Shown piece after piece: positions 1 through 8,258 of a stretch of DNA of 64,000 nucleotides. Source of the stretch: Clostridium_F caseinilyticum (lineage in GTDB: Bacteria > Bacillota > Clostridia > Clostridiales > Clostridiaceae); NCBI RefSeq assembly GCF_046127645.1, contig NZ_CP175919.1; one strand, 5' to 3'. The notes under the pieces were generated by a model, which saw nothing but the letters and a program-made list of their open reading frames with translations, did no database searches and was not told the origin of the DNA. The translations under genes were made by a program, and so were the position numbers. How positions within the stretch are numbered: position 1 is the stretch's first letter; each line of letters starts with the position of its first letter.

Positions 1-274
1 AAATTATAAAAATAAAAAAACATCACTTTGCAGCATAATGTTTTAAATAAAAAACATCAACAAAGGATGATTTAAATATGATTATAACATTAAATTAGGA
101 AAGTTAAAACAATTATTATAAAGTTTATTAGTGATATTTATGTAAAGCTTCCAAGATATAATATAGATTTTATAAAAAATTACACAGTTAATATTATAAT
201 ATGCATTTTTATAGTATAATATATATTTGTATAGTTAACACAAGTATATATTATGCTAGAAGAGGTGAAGTAGT

Positions 275-901
275 ATGGAAAATAAGGTTAATGTTTATAT
301 AAAGGTTTCAGAGAATGGTAAACTACCTAGTTATGGATCTTTAAATGCTGCAGGATGTGATCTATATGCTACAAAGGATATGCAGATAAAACCAGGAGAA
401 ACAAAAGTTATGCCATTAAATTTTATTATGGCTATGGATGAAAACTTGGAGGCACAAATAAGACCAAGAAGTGGATTGTCTTTAAAAACTAATTTAAGAG
501 TTCCAAATAGTCCAGGAACTATAGATAGTGATTATAGAGATACAGTAGGGGTTATATTAGAAAATACATATAATATAGCTAATTTAACTTATGATATAGT
601 AAAGGATCCTAGTATATTGAAAGTTCTAAAGGAAAAATATAAAGAAGTATCTTTATTTGATTATTTAAATGGTAAAGAAAGTATAAATTTAGATACTAAT
701 AATCTTTTAAGTATATTAAATGAAAAGATATACTTAGATGATAAAGGTAATCCTTATGGAACTATATATATAAATAAAGGAGAGAGAATAGCTCAAATGA
801 TATTTACGGAATATAAAAGAGCTAATTTTATAGAATGTGAAAATCCTCAAGAAATAGGAGAAAATAGAGGCGGAGGATTTGGACATACAGGAGTAAAATA
901 A
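275..901 (+). CDS. dut: dUTPase (trimeric family) with internal insertion
   Basis: Hydrolyses dUTP to dUMP and pyrophosphate, keeping uracil out of DNA and supplying dUMP for thymidylate. All five dUTPase motifs are visible in order: AAGCDLYA (25-32), RPRSGLS (63-69), GTIDSDYRDTVGVILEN (81-97), GERIAQMIF (169-177) and the glycine-rich C-terminal RGGGFGHTG (198-206). At 208 residues it is longer than the usual 140-150, because about 68 residues (98-165) are inserted between motifs 3 and 4. The start ATG follows AGAGGTGAAG. It is monocistronic, with a terminator immediately downstream. Family call is firm; the role of the insert is unknown. Confidence 0.9.
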   Translation: MENKVNVYIKVSENGKLPSYGSLNAAGCDLYATKDMQIKPGETKVMPLNFIMAMDENLEAQIRPRSGLSLKTNLRVPNSPGTIDSDYRDTVGVILENTYNIANLTYDIVKDPSILKVLKEKYKEVSLFDYLNGKESINLDTNNLLSILNEKIYLDDKGNPYGTIYINKGERIAQMIFTEYKRANFIECENPQEIGENRGGGFGHTGVK

Positions 902-908
902 TATTAAT

Positions 909-942
909 AAAAGGTGCTAAATATTAACTTTTAGCACCTTTT
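909..942. terminator. Bidirectional rho-independent terminator
   Basis: A perfect 12-bp stem (909-920 with 931-942) has a 10-nt loop, with A and T runs on both sides. It lies between the convergent dUTPase and SASP genes and can serve both. Confidence 0.85.
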
Positions 943-964
943 ATTAATATATTATATATAGTTT

Positions 965-1156
965 TTAGTTGTTTAATTTATTACATTCACTAAGAGTCTT
1001 TACATTAACCACTATTTCTTTATCTGTATTTAAACTTTTAACATGAGCTATATTTTCCTTATTGTCTACTTTTTCTATATGAACTGGTGTATTTTTATAA
1101 TAAACAGGGATATATTTTTTAGAGTCCATTATTTGTTTAGCACGCTTAGATTCCAT
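965..1156 (-). CDS. sspH: Small acid-soluble spore protein, H type
   Basis: A 63-residue protein matching the H-type SASP family, which is deposited in the forespore core. The N-terminus MESKRAKQIMDS followed by VYYKNTPVHIEKVD is the recognisable family pattern (RA-x-I-x-S, then V-x-Y-x-x-x-P-V-x-I-x-x-V). The minus-strand start is preceded by AGGAGG at ideal spacing. It stands alone and converges on the dUTPase gene. Expression late in sporulation from a sigma-G-type promoter is expected from the family; I did not confirm such a promoter by eye. Confidence 0.8.
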   Translation of the reverse strand: MESKRAKQIMDSKKYIPVYYKNTPVHIEKVDNKENIAHVKSLNTDKEIVVNVKTLSECNKLNN

Positions 1157-1350
1157 AAAAAACCTCCTAAATATAAATATATTAATATTTTTCCCTATAA
1201 AAATAAATATATTAAGGAATTACTATAGATAATTGTATATTTTATAGGCAAAATTTTAAATATATGAATTTATAGTATGTTTTTTAATAATGTATAAATA
1301 ATATATATGAGATATAAATTATATTTGATAATATTTTGGGAGGAGATCTT

Positions 1351-1458
1351 ATGAAAAAAAATAATAATAGCAAACCTAATAAACCAATGGAAGGAAATAA
1401 AGATGCCAAATTAAGACAACAAAGTGGTCAAAAAAATGCTAACAAACCTAAAAATTAA
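1351..1458 (+). CDS. 35-residue hydrophilic basic peptide, SASP-like
   Basis: Too short for most ORF callers. The ATG at 1351 follows a strong GGGAGGAGATCTT ribosome binding site and opens 35 codons rich in Lys, Asn, Gln and Pro, with no hydrophobic stretch. Composition and the neighbouring SspH gene suggest a minor small acid-soluble spore protein, but I cannot match it to a named SASP family. The stop codon lies inside a small hairpin, and a clear terminator follows at 1527. The coding call rests on the ribosome binding site plus terminator; function is inferred. Confidence 0.55.
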   Translation: MKKNNNSKPNKPMEGNKDAKLRQQSGQKNANKPKN

Positions 1459-1526
1459 AATTTTTAGGTATAGTAATATAAAATATGTATAAAATAATGT
1501 ATAGACTCCTAAGTTTTAAATTTTAT

Positions 1527-1566
1527 TTCACCTAAATAATTATATTTAGGTGAAGAACATTTTTTA
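1527..1566 (+). terminator. Rho-independent terminator
   Basis: A perfect 12-bp stem (1527-1538 with 1543-1554) with loop ATTA, followed after GAACA by a T-run. It ends the transcript of the 35-codon gene. Confidence 0.75.
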
Positions 1567-1584
1567 TTGTAAATATAAAATAAA

Positions 1585-1612
1585 TTAAAGCTAGTATTAA
1601 TACTAGCTTTAA
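1585..1612 (-). terminator. Palindromic hairpin ending the minus-strand NlpC-like gene
   Basis: A perfect 28-bp palindrome sits 4 bp past the stop codon of the gene at 1616-2362. The minus-strand tail is moderately U-rich. Confidence 0.6.
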
Positions 1613-1615
1613 TAA

Positions 1616-2362
1616 TTATTTTTCATTAGGTGCTTTCATAAAGAAAGCTATTTTATCTTTTTGGGCTGTAGAAACACTTAAGTTTCTTTTGTGTAATGTA
1701 CTATCATAATCAGAGGTTTGTCCATCACAAACATAAGCATAGTCTGTTTTTCCTTCTTTTATCCAACCCATAAAAATATATGCATGGGATGGAGAACCAG
1801 CACTGTCTACAGTAGTAAAACAGATATCACCTTTTTGTAGTTTAGTATAATCTGTTTCTTTTGTCCAATTTTTTTTCTTTAACTCTTCCAATAATCCTTT
1901 AGTACTTATAGTGTTTTTAGGTATATCATAACCATTATTTCTGTATAATTGAGATATAAATATTACGGAAACACCTTTTTCACTGCCTTTGTTTATGGAA
2001 ACAGCTTCTTTTAAGGATTTTTGTCTATTATTCTTATCTTGTATATATTTAGCTATTTTTTCATTTAAAGCAATTTCTTCATTTTTCCCTGTTTCTTTAC
2101 TTTTATTGTTTACATCTTTGGTTATTTCAGTACCATTATTTTTGCTTGAGCTATCATCTTTAGCTAAATTAAAGGAAAAAGAAACCATTTGTTTAACAAC
2201 TAATATACAAACAATAACAATAGGTATAACTACTGCTCCAAATATCAAATTATTTTTTTTAGCAGCTTTATCTGCCATTTCATGCATTTCTTCTATATAT
2301 TTTTCTTGATTTTCTTCATCCAAATTATTAAAATGTTTATCAAATTTATGATTTTTACTCAT
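1616..2362 (-). CDS. Membrane-anchored NlpC/P60- or CHAP-like protein lacking the usual cysteine
   Basis: A 248-residue protein: basic and acidic cytoplasmic N-terminus, one membrane segment (about 39-57), a Ser/Lys/Asn/Thr-rich linker (65-100), and a C-terminal domain (about 115-245). That domain has the layout of cell-wall cysteine peptidases: a helix with GVSVIFISQLYRNNGYDIP, then LQKGDICFT and SHAYIFMGW, whose His193 fits the catalytic histidine. The helix that should start with the nucleophilic Cys has none; Cys181 and Cys212 lie elsewhere. It may be a non-catalytic wall-binding relative. No operon partner is visible. The domain assignment is by eye and tentative. Confidence 0.5.
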   Translation of the reverse strand: MSKNHKFDKHFNNLDEENQEKYIEEMHEMADKAAKKNNLIFGAVVIPIVIVCILVVKQMVSFSFNLAKDDSSSKNNGTEITKDVNNKSKETGKNEEIALNEKIAKYIQDKNNRQKSLKEAVSINKGSEKGVSVIFISQLYRNNGYDIPKNTISTKGLLEELKKKNWTKETDYTKLQKGDICFTTVDSAGSPSHAYIFMGWIKEGKTDYAYVCDGQTSDYDSTLHKRNLSVSTAQKDKIAFFMKAPNEK

Positions 2363-2745
2363 ATTTATCCTTCCTTATATGAAAATATTTATTTACGTTA
2401 AAACATAACAAAATATATTACTTTATAATTGTAGCAGATAAATTATATTAAGTAAAGAAACATAAAATAACATTTTTAAATCTTATTAGATAATTACTTA
2501 GATTTTAAATATAGAATTATAATTTATTTAGACTATATATTTAAAAATTTTAGAATATGCTAGAAATGATTATAGGAATAAGGTAAGATGTGTAAAAAAA
2601 TATACATATATACTATATAAGCAACAAAAATAGTTGTTATAAAAAAAATTAATAATTTCTTTGATAATTTAAGTTGAATTTTATGGTAATAAAATGTATA
2701 ATGAAATACGTATTTTATAAAAAATGTATAGGGATGGTAAGAAAG
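2363..2745. other. AT-rich intergenic region
   Basis: Divergent promoter region between the NlpC-like gene and the Spo0E-like gene. I see no further gene, structured RNA or repeat in it. Confidence 0.5.
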
Positions 2746-2901
2746 ATGGGTAAAGTTTTAGAACAAACAAGAGAAAGATTGAATAATCTGATAGAAATGG
2801 ATTCAATTCTATATGAAGGTGAAATATTGAAATTGAGTCAAGAGTTGGACAAGTTAATATATAAATATTATAAGCAAGATAAGCAAGAATTAATTAACTA
2901 A
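2746..2901 (+). CDS. Spo0E-like aspartyl-phosphate phosphatase
   Basis: A 51-residue protein of the Spo0E/Rap-independent phosphatase family, which removes phosphate from Spo0A~P and so delays sporulation. The family signature is seen as LNNLIE, then LSQELDKLIYKYY near the C-terminus, forming two short helices. Upstream in-frame starts exist (TTG 2674, ATG 2734), but the conserved part begins at about 2746 and the family is usually 50-60 residues. The ribosome binding site is poor, so the exact start is uncertain. The 3' end of the gene lies in a 16-bp hairpin. Confidence 0.75.
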   Translation: MGKVLEQTRERLNNLIEMDSILYEGEILKLSQELDKLIYKYYKQDKQELIN

Positions 2902-2914
2902 TTAATTCTTGCTT
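2881..2914 (+). terminator. 16-bp hairpin overlapping the spo0E-like stop codon
   Basis: Perfect stem 2881-2896 with 2899-2914, without a strong U-tract. A second AT-only inverted repeat (about 2930-2982) follows and may terminate the convergent XRE gene. Confidence 0.5.
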
Positions 2915-2997
2915 ATCTACTGTAAGGCAATATTTATTATAAATTAATTTTTAATATTTTAAATTTAATTTATAATAAATAGGATATATGTATCATA

Positions 2998-3531
2998 TTA
3001 TTCTTTTACAGAAATCCAATAAGTTACATTAATTTCTTCGCAAGGATTTTTATACCTATGAGGGGTGAATTTATTTACATAAATACTATCTCCCTCATGT
3101 AGAGTATAAGTTTGAGAGTTCATTTGAATTTCTAGAGTTCCTTTTGCAACAATCCCTAATTCGTCATAGTTGTGTCCCCAAGAAGTATCATTACAATCCG
3201 TATTTCCTTCTATAGTTATAGCAATGGCATTTAAGTGTTTATTACCATTAGTTAACATTTCAAATTTTATTTTTTTATCATCTGTAGAAAAAATTTCATT
3301 TCTATTTTCTTTTAATACAGTATATTCCTTATCCTCTGTAGTTTTCAATATTTCCATCAAATTTATTCCTAGAATTTCACAAATTTGCTGCAAATTACTT
3401 ACAGAAGGACTATTTAAATCTCTTTCCAAGTTGCTTATAAAACCTATGGATAGATTAGTTAATTCTGATAATTCTTTTATAGTAAGACCTTTTTTCTTTC
3501 TGTAATATTTAATTTTTTCACCTAACTGCAT
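2998..3531 (-). CDS. XRE-family transcriptional regulator with C-terminal cupin
   Basis: A 177-residue DNA-binding regulator. Residues 1-62 form an XRE helix-turn-helix (MQLGEKIKYYRKKKGLTIKEL, then LSIGFISNLERDLNSPS), and residues about 105-170 form a cupin fold (DELGIVAKGTLEIQM, HEGDSIYVNKFTPHRY). Members of this class (PuuR/ClgR-like) control nearby transport or amine and amino-acid metabolism genes and sense a small ligand through the cupin. The start is set by AGGAGG before the ATG. It is divergent from the PTS EIIC gene at 3955, so that gene is a possible target. The ligand is unknown. Confidence 0.88.
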   Translation of the reverse strand: MQLGEKIKYYRKKKGLTIKELSELTNLSIGFISNLERDLNSPSVSNLQQICEILGINLMEILKTTEDKEYTVLKENRNEIFSTDDKKIKFEMLTNGNKHLNAIAITIEGNTDCNDTSWGHNYDELGIVAKGTLEIQMNSQTYTLHEGDSIYVNKFTPHRYKNPCEEINVTYWISVKE

Positions 3532-3702
3532 TTTAGCCTCCTAATGTAGTTTTTAATTTACATTAATTATAGCATAAAAAGCATAATTCCTTAAATGTTT
3601 TATGGAGTATTATTTAAGTTTTATGAATTTAAAAATCATTTTTAAATTCATAAATGATTCAAAAGATTCATTTATATGAAAATAATAGAAATAAATAAAA
3701 TT

Positions 3703-3717
3703 ATGAAAACGTTTTTT
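3703..3717 (+). promoter_or_regulatory. Candidate CcpA cre site
   Basis: ATGAAAACGTTTTTT matches the cre consensus WTGNAANCGNNNNCW with one mismatch. It lies upstream of the PTS gene promoter. Confidence 0.45.
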
Positions 3718-3822
3718 TGTTAAAAACCAGGTATAATCGCTAATACTCTAAGTTATAGAGATATATGTTTAAATTATATCTTCGTATTTATGAAAAAAAT
3801 AATAAAAAATTGAAAAAATATA

Positions 3823-3850
3823 TAGACAATTATAAAAGTTTTGATATAAT
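3823..3850 (+). promoter_or_regulatory. Sigma-A-type promoter of the PTS EIIC gene
   Basis: TAGACA (3823-3828), 16-bp spacer, perfect TATAAT (3845-3850). A weaker cre-like sequence GGGAAAACGTTAGCA (3888-3902) lies just downstream, where bound CcpA could block transcription. Confidence 0.55.
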
Positions 3851-3954
3851 AAATAATTGTTAGTTAAATTATATTAAGAATTCCTTAGGGAAAACGTTAG
3901 CATTTTTAAAATTTTAAATTTAATTTCAATATTTTATAAAGGGAGGAATAAAGA

Positions 3955-5004
3955 TTGGTAATTTTAAAAGGGACTTTATTATTATTAGTTTGTTTGAGCG
4001 CATTTTCTTTATTTAGTTTAAAAGCGCCAAAGGGAATGAAGGCTATGGGAGCTTTAGCAGATGCAGCGGTAGCTACTTTCCTTGTAGAGGCATTTCAAAG
4101 TTATGTAGGCGGAGATATGTTACATATTAAGTTATTAAAAGAAACTGGACTAGCAGCAGGTGGAATGGGTGGAGCAGCAGCAGCTACTTTAGTTCCATTA
4201 GCATTAGGTGTTTCACCAGTATATGCTGTATTAATAGGAGCTTCATGTTATGGTTTGGGTATATTACCAGGTTTTGTAGCTGGTTATGCACTTTCTTTTA
4301 TAGTTCCTATAATAGAAAAGAAAGTACCGAAAGGATTAGATTTAATTGTCTGTGTTGCGTTGGTAGCACCTTTAGCTAGATTAATAGGAAATGGGGCTAC
4401 TCCAGTTGTAAATTCTACACTATTAAATATAGGTGGAATAATAACAGTAGCAGCTAACGAAAGTCCAATTATAATGGGATTTATACTAGGTGGGGTTATA
4501 ACAGTAGTTGCAACAGCGCCATTAAGTTCTATGGCTTTAACAGCTATGTTAGGACTTAAAGGATTGCCAATGGCTATAGGAGCTCTTTCAGTAATGGGAT
4601 CTTCTTTCATGAATTTTGTGTTATTTCATAGATTAAAATTTGGCGATAGAAGTACAACTATAGCAGTAGCAATAGAACCTTTGACACAGGCAGATGTAAT
4701 TTCGGCTAATCCTATACCTGTATATATTACAAATTTTATAGGTGGTGGACTTGCAGGAATAATAGTAACTCATTTTGGATTAATAAATAATGCTACAGGA
4801 ACAGCTACTCCAATAGCAGGACTTATGGTTATGTATGGATTTAATGATCCTAAAACAGTTACAATAGCAGCTATATTCTGTGCTTTAGCAGGAGTTTTTG
4901 CTGGATTCTTAGGTTCAATAGTATTTAAGAACTACAAGATAAGAACAGTTGCAGAACTAAGAGCTGTTTCTGAAGAACAGGAATCTGGACAAGTTGTAGC
5001 TTAA
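3955..5004 (+). CDS. PTS-type sugar transporter, EIIC-like membrane subunit
   Basis: A 349-residue polytopic membrane protein with about nine or ten hydrophobic segments rich in Gly and Ala. Sequences such as GGMGGAAAATLVPLALG and SSFMNFVLFHRLKFGDRSTT resemble the PTS_EIIC_2 family, stand-alone EIIC proteins of unknown sugar. EIIC forms the translocation channel of a phosphotransferase permease, but no EIIA or EIIB is encoded nearby, so the phosphoryl donor or even PTS function is open. It starts with TTG at 3955 after GGGAGG. A good promoter and cre-like sites upstream suggest carbon catabolite control. Confidence 0.75.
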   Translation: MVILKGTLLLLVCLSAFSLFSLKAPKGMKAMGALADAAVATFLVEAFQSYVGGDMLHIKLLKETGLAAGGMGGAAAATLVPLALGVSPVYAVLIGASCYGLGILPGFVAGYALSFIVPIIEKKVPKGLDLIVCVALVAPLARLIGNGATPVVNSTLLNIGGIITVAANESPIIMGFILGGVITVVATAPLSSMALTAMLGLKGLPMAIGALSVMGSSFMNFVLFHRLKFGDRSTTIAVAIEPLTQADVISANPIPVYITNFIGGGLAGIIVTHFGLINNATGTATPIAGLMVMYGFNDPKTVTIAAIFCALAGVFAGFLGSIVFKNYKIRTVAELRAVSEEQESGQVVA

Positions 5005-5024
5005 AAATACATAGATTTAATAAA

Positions 5025-5116
5025 AGGTAACAGAGATTGCATGAAAGATTATATCAATGGCAAGCTACCAGAAGAAAACATAAAAAATCCGATAAAGTTA
5101 ATATTTCTAGGATAGT
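5025..5116 (+). pseudogene. Possible short gene remnant
   Basis: Between the EIIC stop and its terminator an in-frame stretch reads KGNRDCMKDYINGKLPEE and ends NPIKLIFLG-stop. It has no ribosome binding site. The composition is less AT-biased than typical spacer, so it may be a degraded gene end. I cannot identify a parent. Confidence 0.2.
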
Positions 5117-5156
5117 ATCAAAGGATATGAATTGAAAATTGAATATGAAAAAGGTT

Positions 5157-5192
5157 AAGGGATACTATTTTTGTAAATGGTGTCCCTTTTTT
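5157..5192 (+). terminator. Rho-independent terminator
   Basis: An AAGGGATAC...GTGTCCCTT stem with G-U pairs is followed by a T-run (5187-5192). It closes the EIIC transcript. Confidence 0.8.
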
Positions 5193-5265
5193 ATCACTTA
5201 AAATATATTTAAACAATTTAGACGTTCATAAATTTATTATTTGCAATTTTTTAGGAGGAAAGATT

Positions 5266-5499
5266 ATGATAGAAAAAATCAATGCAAACTGTAAAAAATT
5301 AAATGATTTATTTGGAGTGAACGTTAAATTACCTAACCCAAGTAAACGCACTTTACGAGCCAGCGTAGTTGTTAATTGCACAATGGGTGTAGGGTTGATT
5401 TTATTCGGAACTTTATCATCACAAAAATGGACGACCATTTTAGGGGGATTAAGCATTGTAGGAAGTATTATATCTAGCGAAGAAGCTAAAAAGAAATAA
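5266..5499 (+). CDS. Small two-helix membrane protein, unknown function
   Basis: A 77-residue protein with an excellent ribosome binding site (TTAGGAGGAAAGATT-ATG). The N-terminal 30 residues are polar (MIEKINANCKKLNDLFGVNV), followed by two hydrophobic stretches (about 33-50 and 54-69) and a charged tail EEAKKK. I recognise no family. It is monocistronic, between the EIIC terminator and a terminator at 5601. Base composition is noticeably richer in GC around residues 20-45 than in the neighbours, which may indicate acquisition. Confidence 0.6.
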   Translation: MIEKINANCKKLNDLFGVNVKLPNPSKRTLRASVVVNCTMGVGLILFGTLSSQKWTTILGGLSIVGSIISSEEAKKK

Positions 5500-5600
5500 A
5501 AAGATAAAGAATATATTACATTTAAAACTGTTTTGCAGTTATAAAAAACCTCAATGATGGTAGATCGTTTTCTTGGGATCAAATTCTAAAAGCAATAGTT

Positions 5601-5639
5601 AAATGACGGCTTTGAAACACAATTAAAGCCGTCATTTTT
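5601..5639 (+). terminator. Rho-independent terminator
   Basis: A 13-bp perfect stem (5601-5613 with 5625-5637), GC-rich in the middle (TGACGGC), ends in TTTTTC. It lies about 100 bp after the small membrane protein gene. Confidence 0.8.
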
Positions 5640-5751
5640 CTTTTTAAAAATAGAGTAAAAAAAGAAAAATCTAAAAGAGATGATAAATTTAAATTAGCAA
5701 AAGAGTGTAGTAAAAAGGTATTAAATTAGCTAGAGTATGTAGATTGCTATA

Positions 5752-5962
5752 CATATCAAAAAATTCTAAATCTGACTCTATATTAAAAATTTTACACGGC
5801 AGAAAGGCACCGTACTTAGTATCCATAAGGATACTAAGTACGGTGCCTTTAGGAAATTAGATCAAATTTTAATTTCGTAAGATTTAGAACTATTAAAGTT
5901 TATTCGTACGTTTATTACATGTAATTTTTTATCTTTGATGTCTTAAAATTAAATCTATTTTA
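5752..5962. repeat. Repeat family B, copy 1, with central perfect hairpin
   Basis: The right arm (about 5886-5962) matches those at 21977-22050 and 56513-56593: GAACTA-TAAAG-TTATT, then TTATTACATGTAATTT and TTAAAATTAAATCTATTTT. The internal AATTCTAAAT and TTAAAAATTT segments also match the copy at 56333. The left terminal repeat is degraded. The centre holds a 22-bp perfect inverted repeat (5803-5824 with 5829-5850, loop ATAA) that the other copies do not share. Confidence 0.6.
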
Positions 5963-6005
5963 AAACAACTCATTATTATAATCAGTTTGATAAATAGTAC
6001 TAATA

Positions 6006-7442
6006 TTATGCTAATTTTTCTGACTCTTCACGAGTCGGCCAGCATTCTATATTACTTAAGCCTTCGATGCTGTCTGCATAAAAAACAGGTTCTATACCTT
6101 GTTTCTTTTGTCTATCATAATCTTTTAAAGCTGCAAAAGCTATTTTAGATAACATAGATATAGCAATTAAGTTTATTATAGCCATAAATCCCATGAATAA
6201 ATCAGCCATGTCCCAAACTATTTGAATTTTAGCAACACATCCAAAGAGAACCATACCTATTACACATAGTCTATATAAAAACAGACTAGTTTTACTTCCC
6301 TTTAAAAATTCTATGTTTGTTTCTCCATAGTAATAATTTCCTATTACAGAACTAAAAGCAAAAAGGAATATACAAATGGCTATAAAAGTATTTCCCCAAG
6401 AACCTACTTGTGAACTTAATGCAGTTTGTGTAAGTTGAATTCCTGTTAAGTCGTTTTTTAAATAGCTACCAGAAATTAAAACTATGAAAGAAGTTGCGCT
6501 ACATATTAATATAGTATCTGTAAACACACCTAAAGTTTGGATAAGTCCTTGTTTAGCAGGGTGAGTAACATTAGCTGTTGCAGCAGCATTTGGTGCGCTT
6601 CCCATTCCAGCTTCATTAGAAAACAATCCTCTTTTAATACCCATAAGTACAGCAGCTCCTAAGCCACCACCAACAACCTGTTTTATACCAAAAGCATTCT
6701 CTAAAATAAGAGAAAATATACTAGGAATACTGCTTATATTTTTTAAAATAACGAATAGAGCTACTATTACATAAGTTATTGCCATTATTGGAACAATAAT
6801 TTCAGCTGCTCTAGCAATTCTTTTAACACCACCAAATATAATAAGAGAGGTAAGGACCGCTAGTATTAATCCTATAATTAAAGTGTTTATACCAAAAGCT
6901 TGTTCAAAAGCTAAAGAGATAGTGTTAGCTTGTACAGAGTTAAATACAAGACCATAACTTATAGTTATTAATATAGAGAATATTATTCCCATCCATTTTT
7001 TATTTAGAGCCTTTTCCATATAATAAGCAGGACCGCCCCTAAAGCCATGCTCATCTTCTACTTTATATATTTGTGCCAAAGTGCTTTCAACAAAACTTGA
7101 AGCACCACCGATTATAGCTATAACCCACATCCAGAATACAGCACCAGGACCTCCAGAAGCAATAGCAATGGCTACCCCAGCTAAGTTACCAGTACCAACT
7201 CTTGAAGCTGTGCTTATACAGAAGGCTTGAAAAGAAGAAACTCCTTTTTCCCCTTTGTGTTTCTCTCTACCGGATTTACTTGCACCTTCTCCTAATAATC
7301 TAAACATTTCTTTAAAATATCTAATTTGAACAAACTTAGATTTAAAAGAAAAGAATAAACCTAAAATTATTAATAATGCTATCAGTATATAAGACCATAG
7401 ATAATTGTTTAATACTGATATAAAATTTTCTATAAAACTCAT
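6006..7442 (-). CDS. Sodium:alanine/glycine symporter, AGCS family
   Basis: A 478-residue integral membrane protein importing alanine or glycine with Na+ or H+. Family hallmarks seen: SSFQAFCISTASRVGTGNLAGVA near residue 70, GGPGAVFWMWVIAIIGG, RGGPAYYMEKAL and KRGLFSNEAGMGSAPNAAA. About ten membrane segments. The start follows GGAAGGTGG on the minus strand. A second AGCS paralogue lies at 46831-48174. In a glycine-reducing Stickland fermenter, uptake of glycine or alanine fits the metabolism encoded at 13.8-21.8 kb; the substrate is inferred. Confidence 0.92.
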   Translation of the reverse strand: MSFIENFISVLNNYLWSYILIALLIILGLFFSFKSKFVQIRYFKEMFRLLGEGASKSGREKHKGEKGVSSFQAFCISTASRVGTGNLAGVAIAIASGGPGAVFWMWVIAIIGGASSFVESTLAQIYKVEDEHGFRGGPAYYMEKALNKKWMGIIFSILITISYGLVFNSVQANTISLAFEQAFGINTLIIGLILAVLTSLIIFGGVKRIARAAEIIVPIMAITYVIVALFVILKNISSIPSIFSLILENAFGIKQVVGGGLGAAVLMGIKRGLFSNEAGMGSAPNAAATANVTHPAKQGLIQTLGVFTDTILICSATSFIVLISGSYLKNDLTGIQLTQTALSSQVGSWGNTFIAICIFLFAFSSVIGNYYYGETNIEFLKGSKTSLFLYRLCVIGMVLFGCVAKIQIVWDMADLFMGFMAIINLIAISMLSKIAFAALKDYDRQKKQGIEPVFYADSIEGLSNIECWPTREESEKLA

Positions 7443-8030
7443 ATAATTTCCACCTTCCCAAATATAATTTTATGATTATTGAATTATTTACTTTATTGAA
7501 ATACATTTAAAATTGTATCAGAAAATACTATGAATATCAATTTAAAGTTTATTCTGAAAAATGCAATTTAAAAAGTAAATATTGCTTGAATTGAAGGAAA
7601 GCTTTAGTATAACTAGAATAGTGGAAAATTTTTTATGAGATTATATAAAATATATAAAAATATGGAAAATTTCTGTAAAATATATTTGCATTAAAAGCTG
7701 CAATGATATTCAAAATGTTATTTTAAAGGATTTTCACATCTATAACATGTTTATTTTCAATTGTATGAATTAAAAGATTAGGTGTAAAAAGCAAAAAAAC
7801 TCCATATATTTATTAATATATGGAAAATAAATACACAATGTTATGAAAGAAAAACTTCACAAATTTTAATTATATAATAAAAAAATTATATAATTAAAAT
7901 TCAATTTTTTATAATAAAAAAATATGAAAGTTTTAATTTATAAAATTCATGCTTAATATAATATAAGAATTTAAAAATTATAAAAATAATAGTATTAATA
8001 AAACCTTTTAGATTAAGATTTCTTTATAAG
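7443..8030. other. AT-rich intergenic region with two long AT hairpins
   Basis: No gene seen. It contains a hairpin at 7801-7823 that on the minus strand is followed by a T-rich tract (terminator-like). A perfect 17-bp AT-only inverted repeat (7862-7878 with 7885-7901) is followed on the plus strand by CAATTTTTT. Either could end a short RNA that I cannot delimit. Confidence 0.4.
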
Positions 8031-8071
8031 TTTTTTTTATTTGATTTATAAAAAAATATAATATATACTAG

Positions 8072-8258
8072 TTTTGTCGGTAAATATAAATTTACCTAGA
8101 GGAACTTTATAATATTACCCCAAAGGACCCAAAAACTACAGTTATAAGCGACCCTCTTGTTTTACGGTTTTAGTATTATATTTAAAGCCAAAAGAGAACT
8201 TCATAACATGTTTAAAGTAAAAAGAAACACAAATTGTGTTTCTTTTTACTTTTTTTAA
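8072..8258 (+). ncRNA. Candidate structured small RNA with terminator
   Basis: A TATAAT at 8057-8062 precedes a region with unusually high GC for this spacer. It folds as a hairpin GGTAAAT/ATTTACC (8080-8096), then a long-range helix AGAGG...CCTCT around an inner CTTTATAA/TTATAAG helix with an A/C-rich loop ACCCCAAAGGACCCAAAA. It ends in a strong terminator (8211-8258). No ORF with a ribosome binding site lies inside. It resembles a riboswitch or small RNA but matches none I know; the 8601 gene begins 340 bp later. Confidence 0.5.
8211..8258 (+). terminator. Strong rho-independent terminator
   Basis: A 19-bp stem (8214-8232 with 8234-8252 region) is followed by seven Ts. It ends the candidate small RNA. 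Confidence 0.85.

Noticed and set aside
1..274. Structure in the first 274 bases
   Set aside because: AT-rich leader with TATAAT-like strings but no convincing -35 element or hairpin; the left edge is cut by the window.
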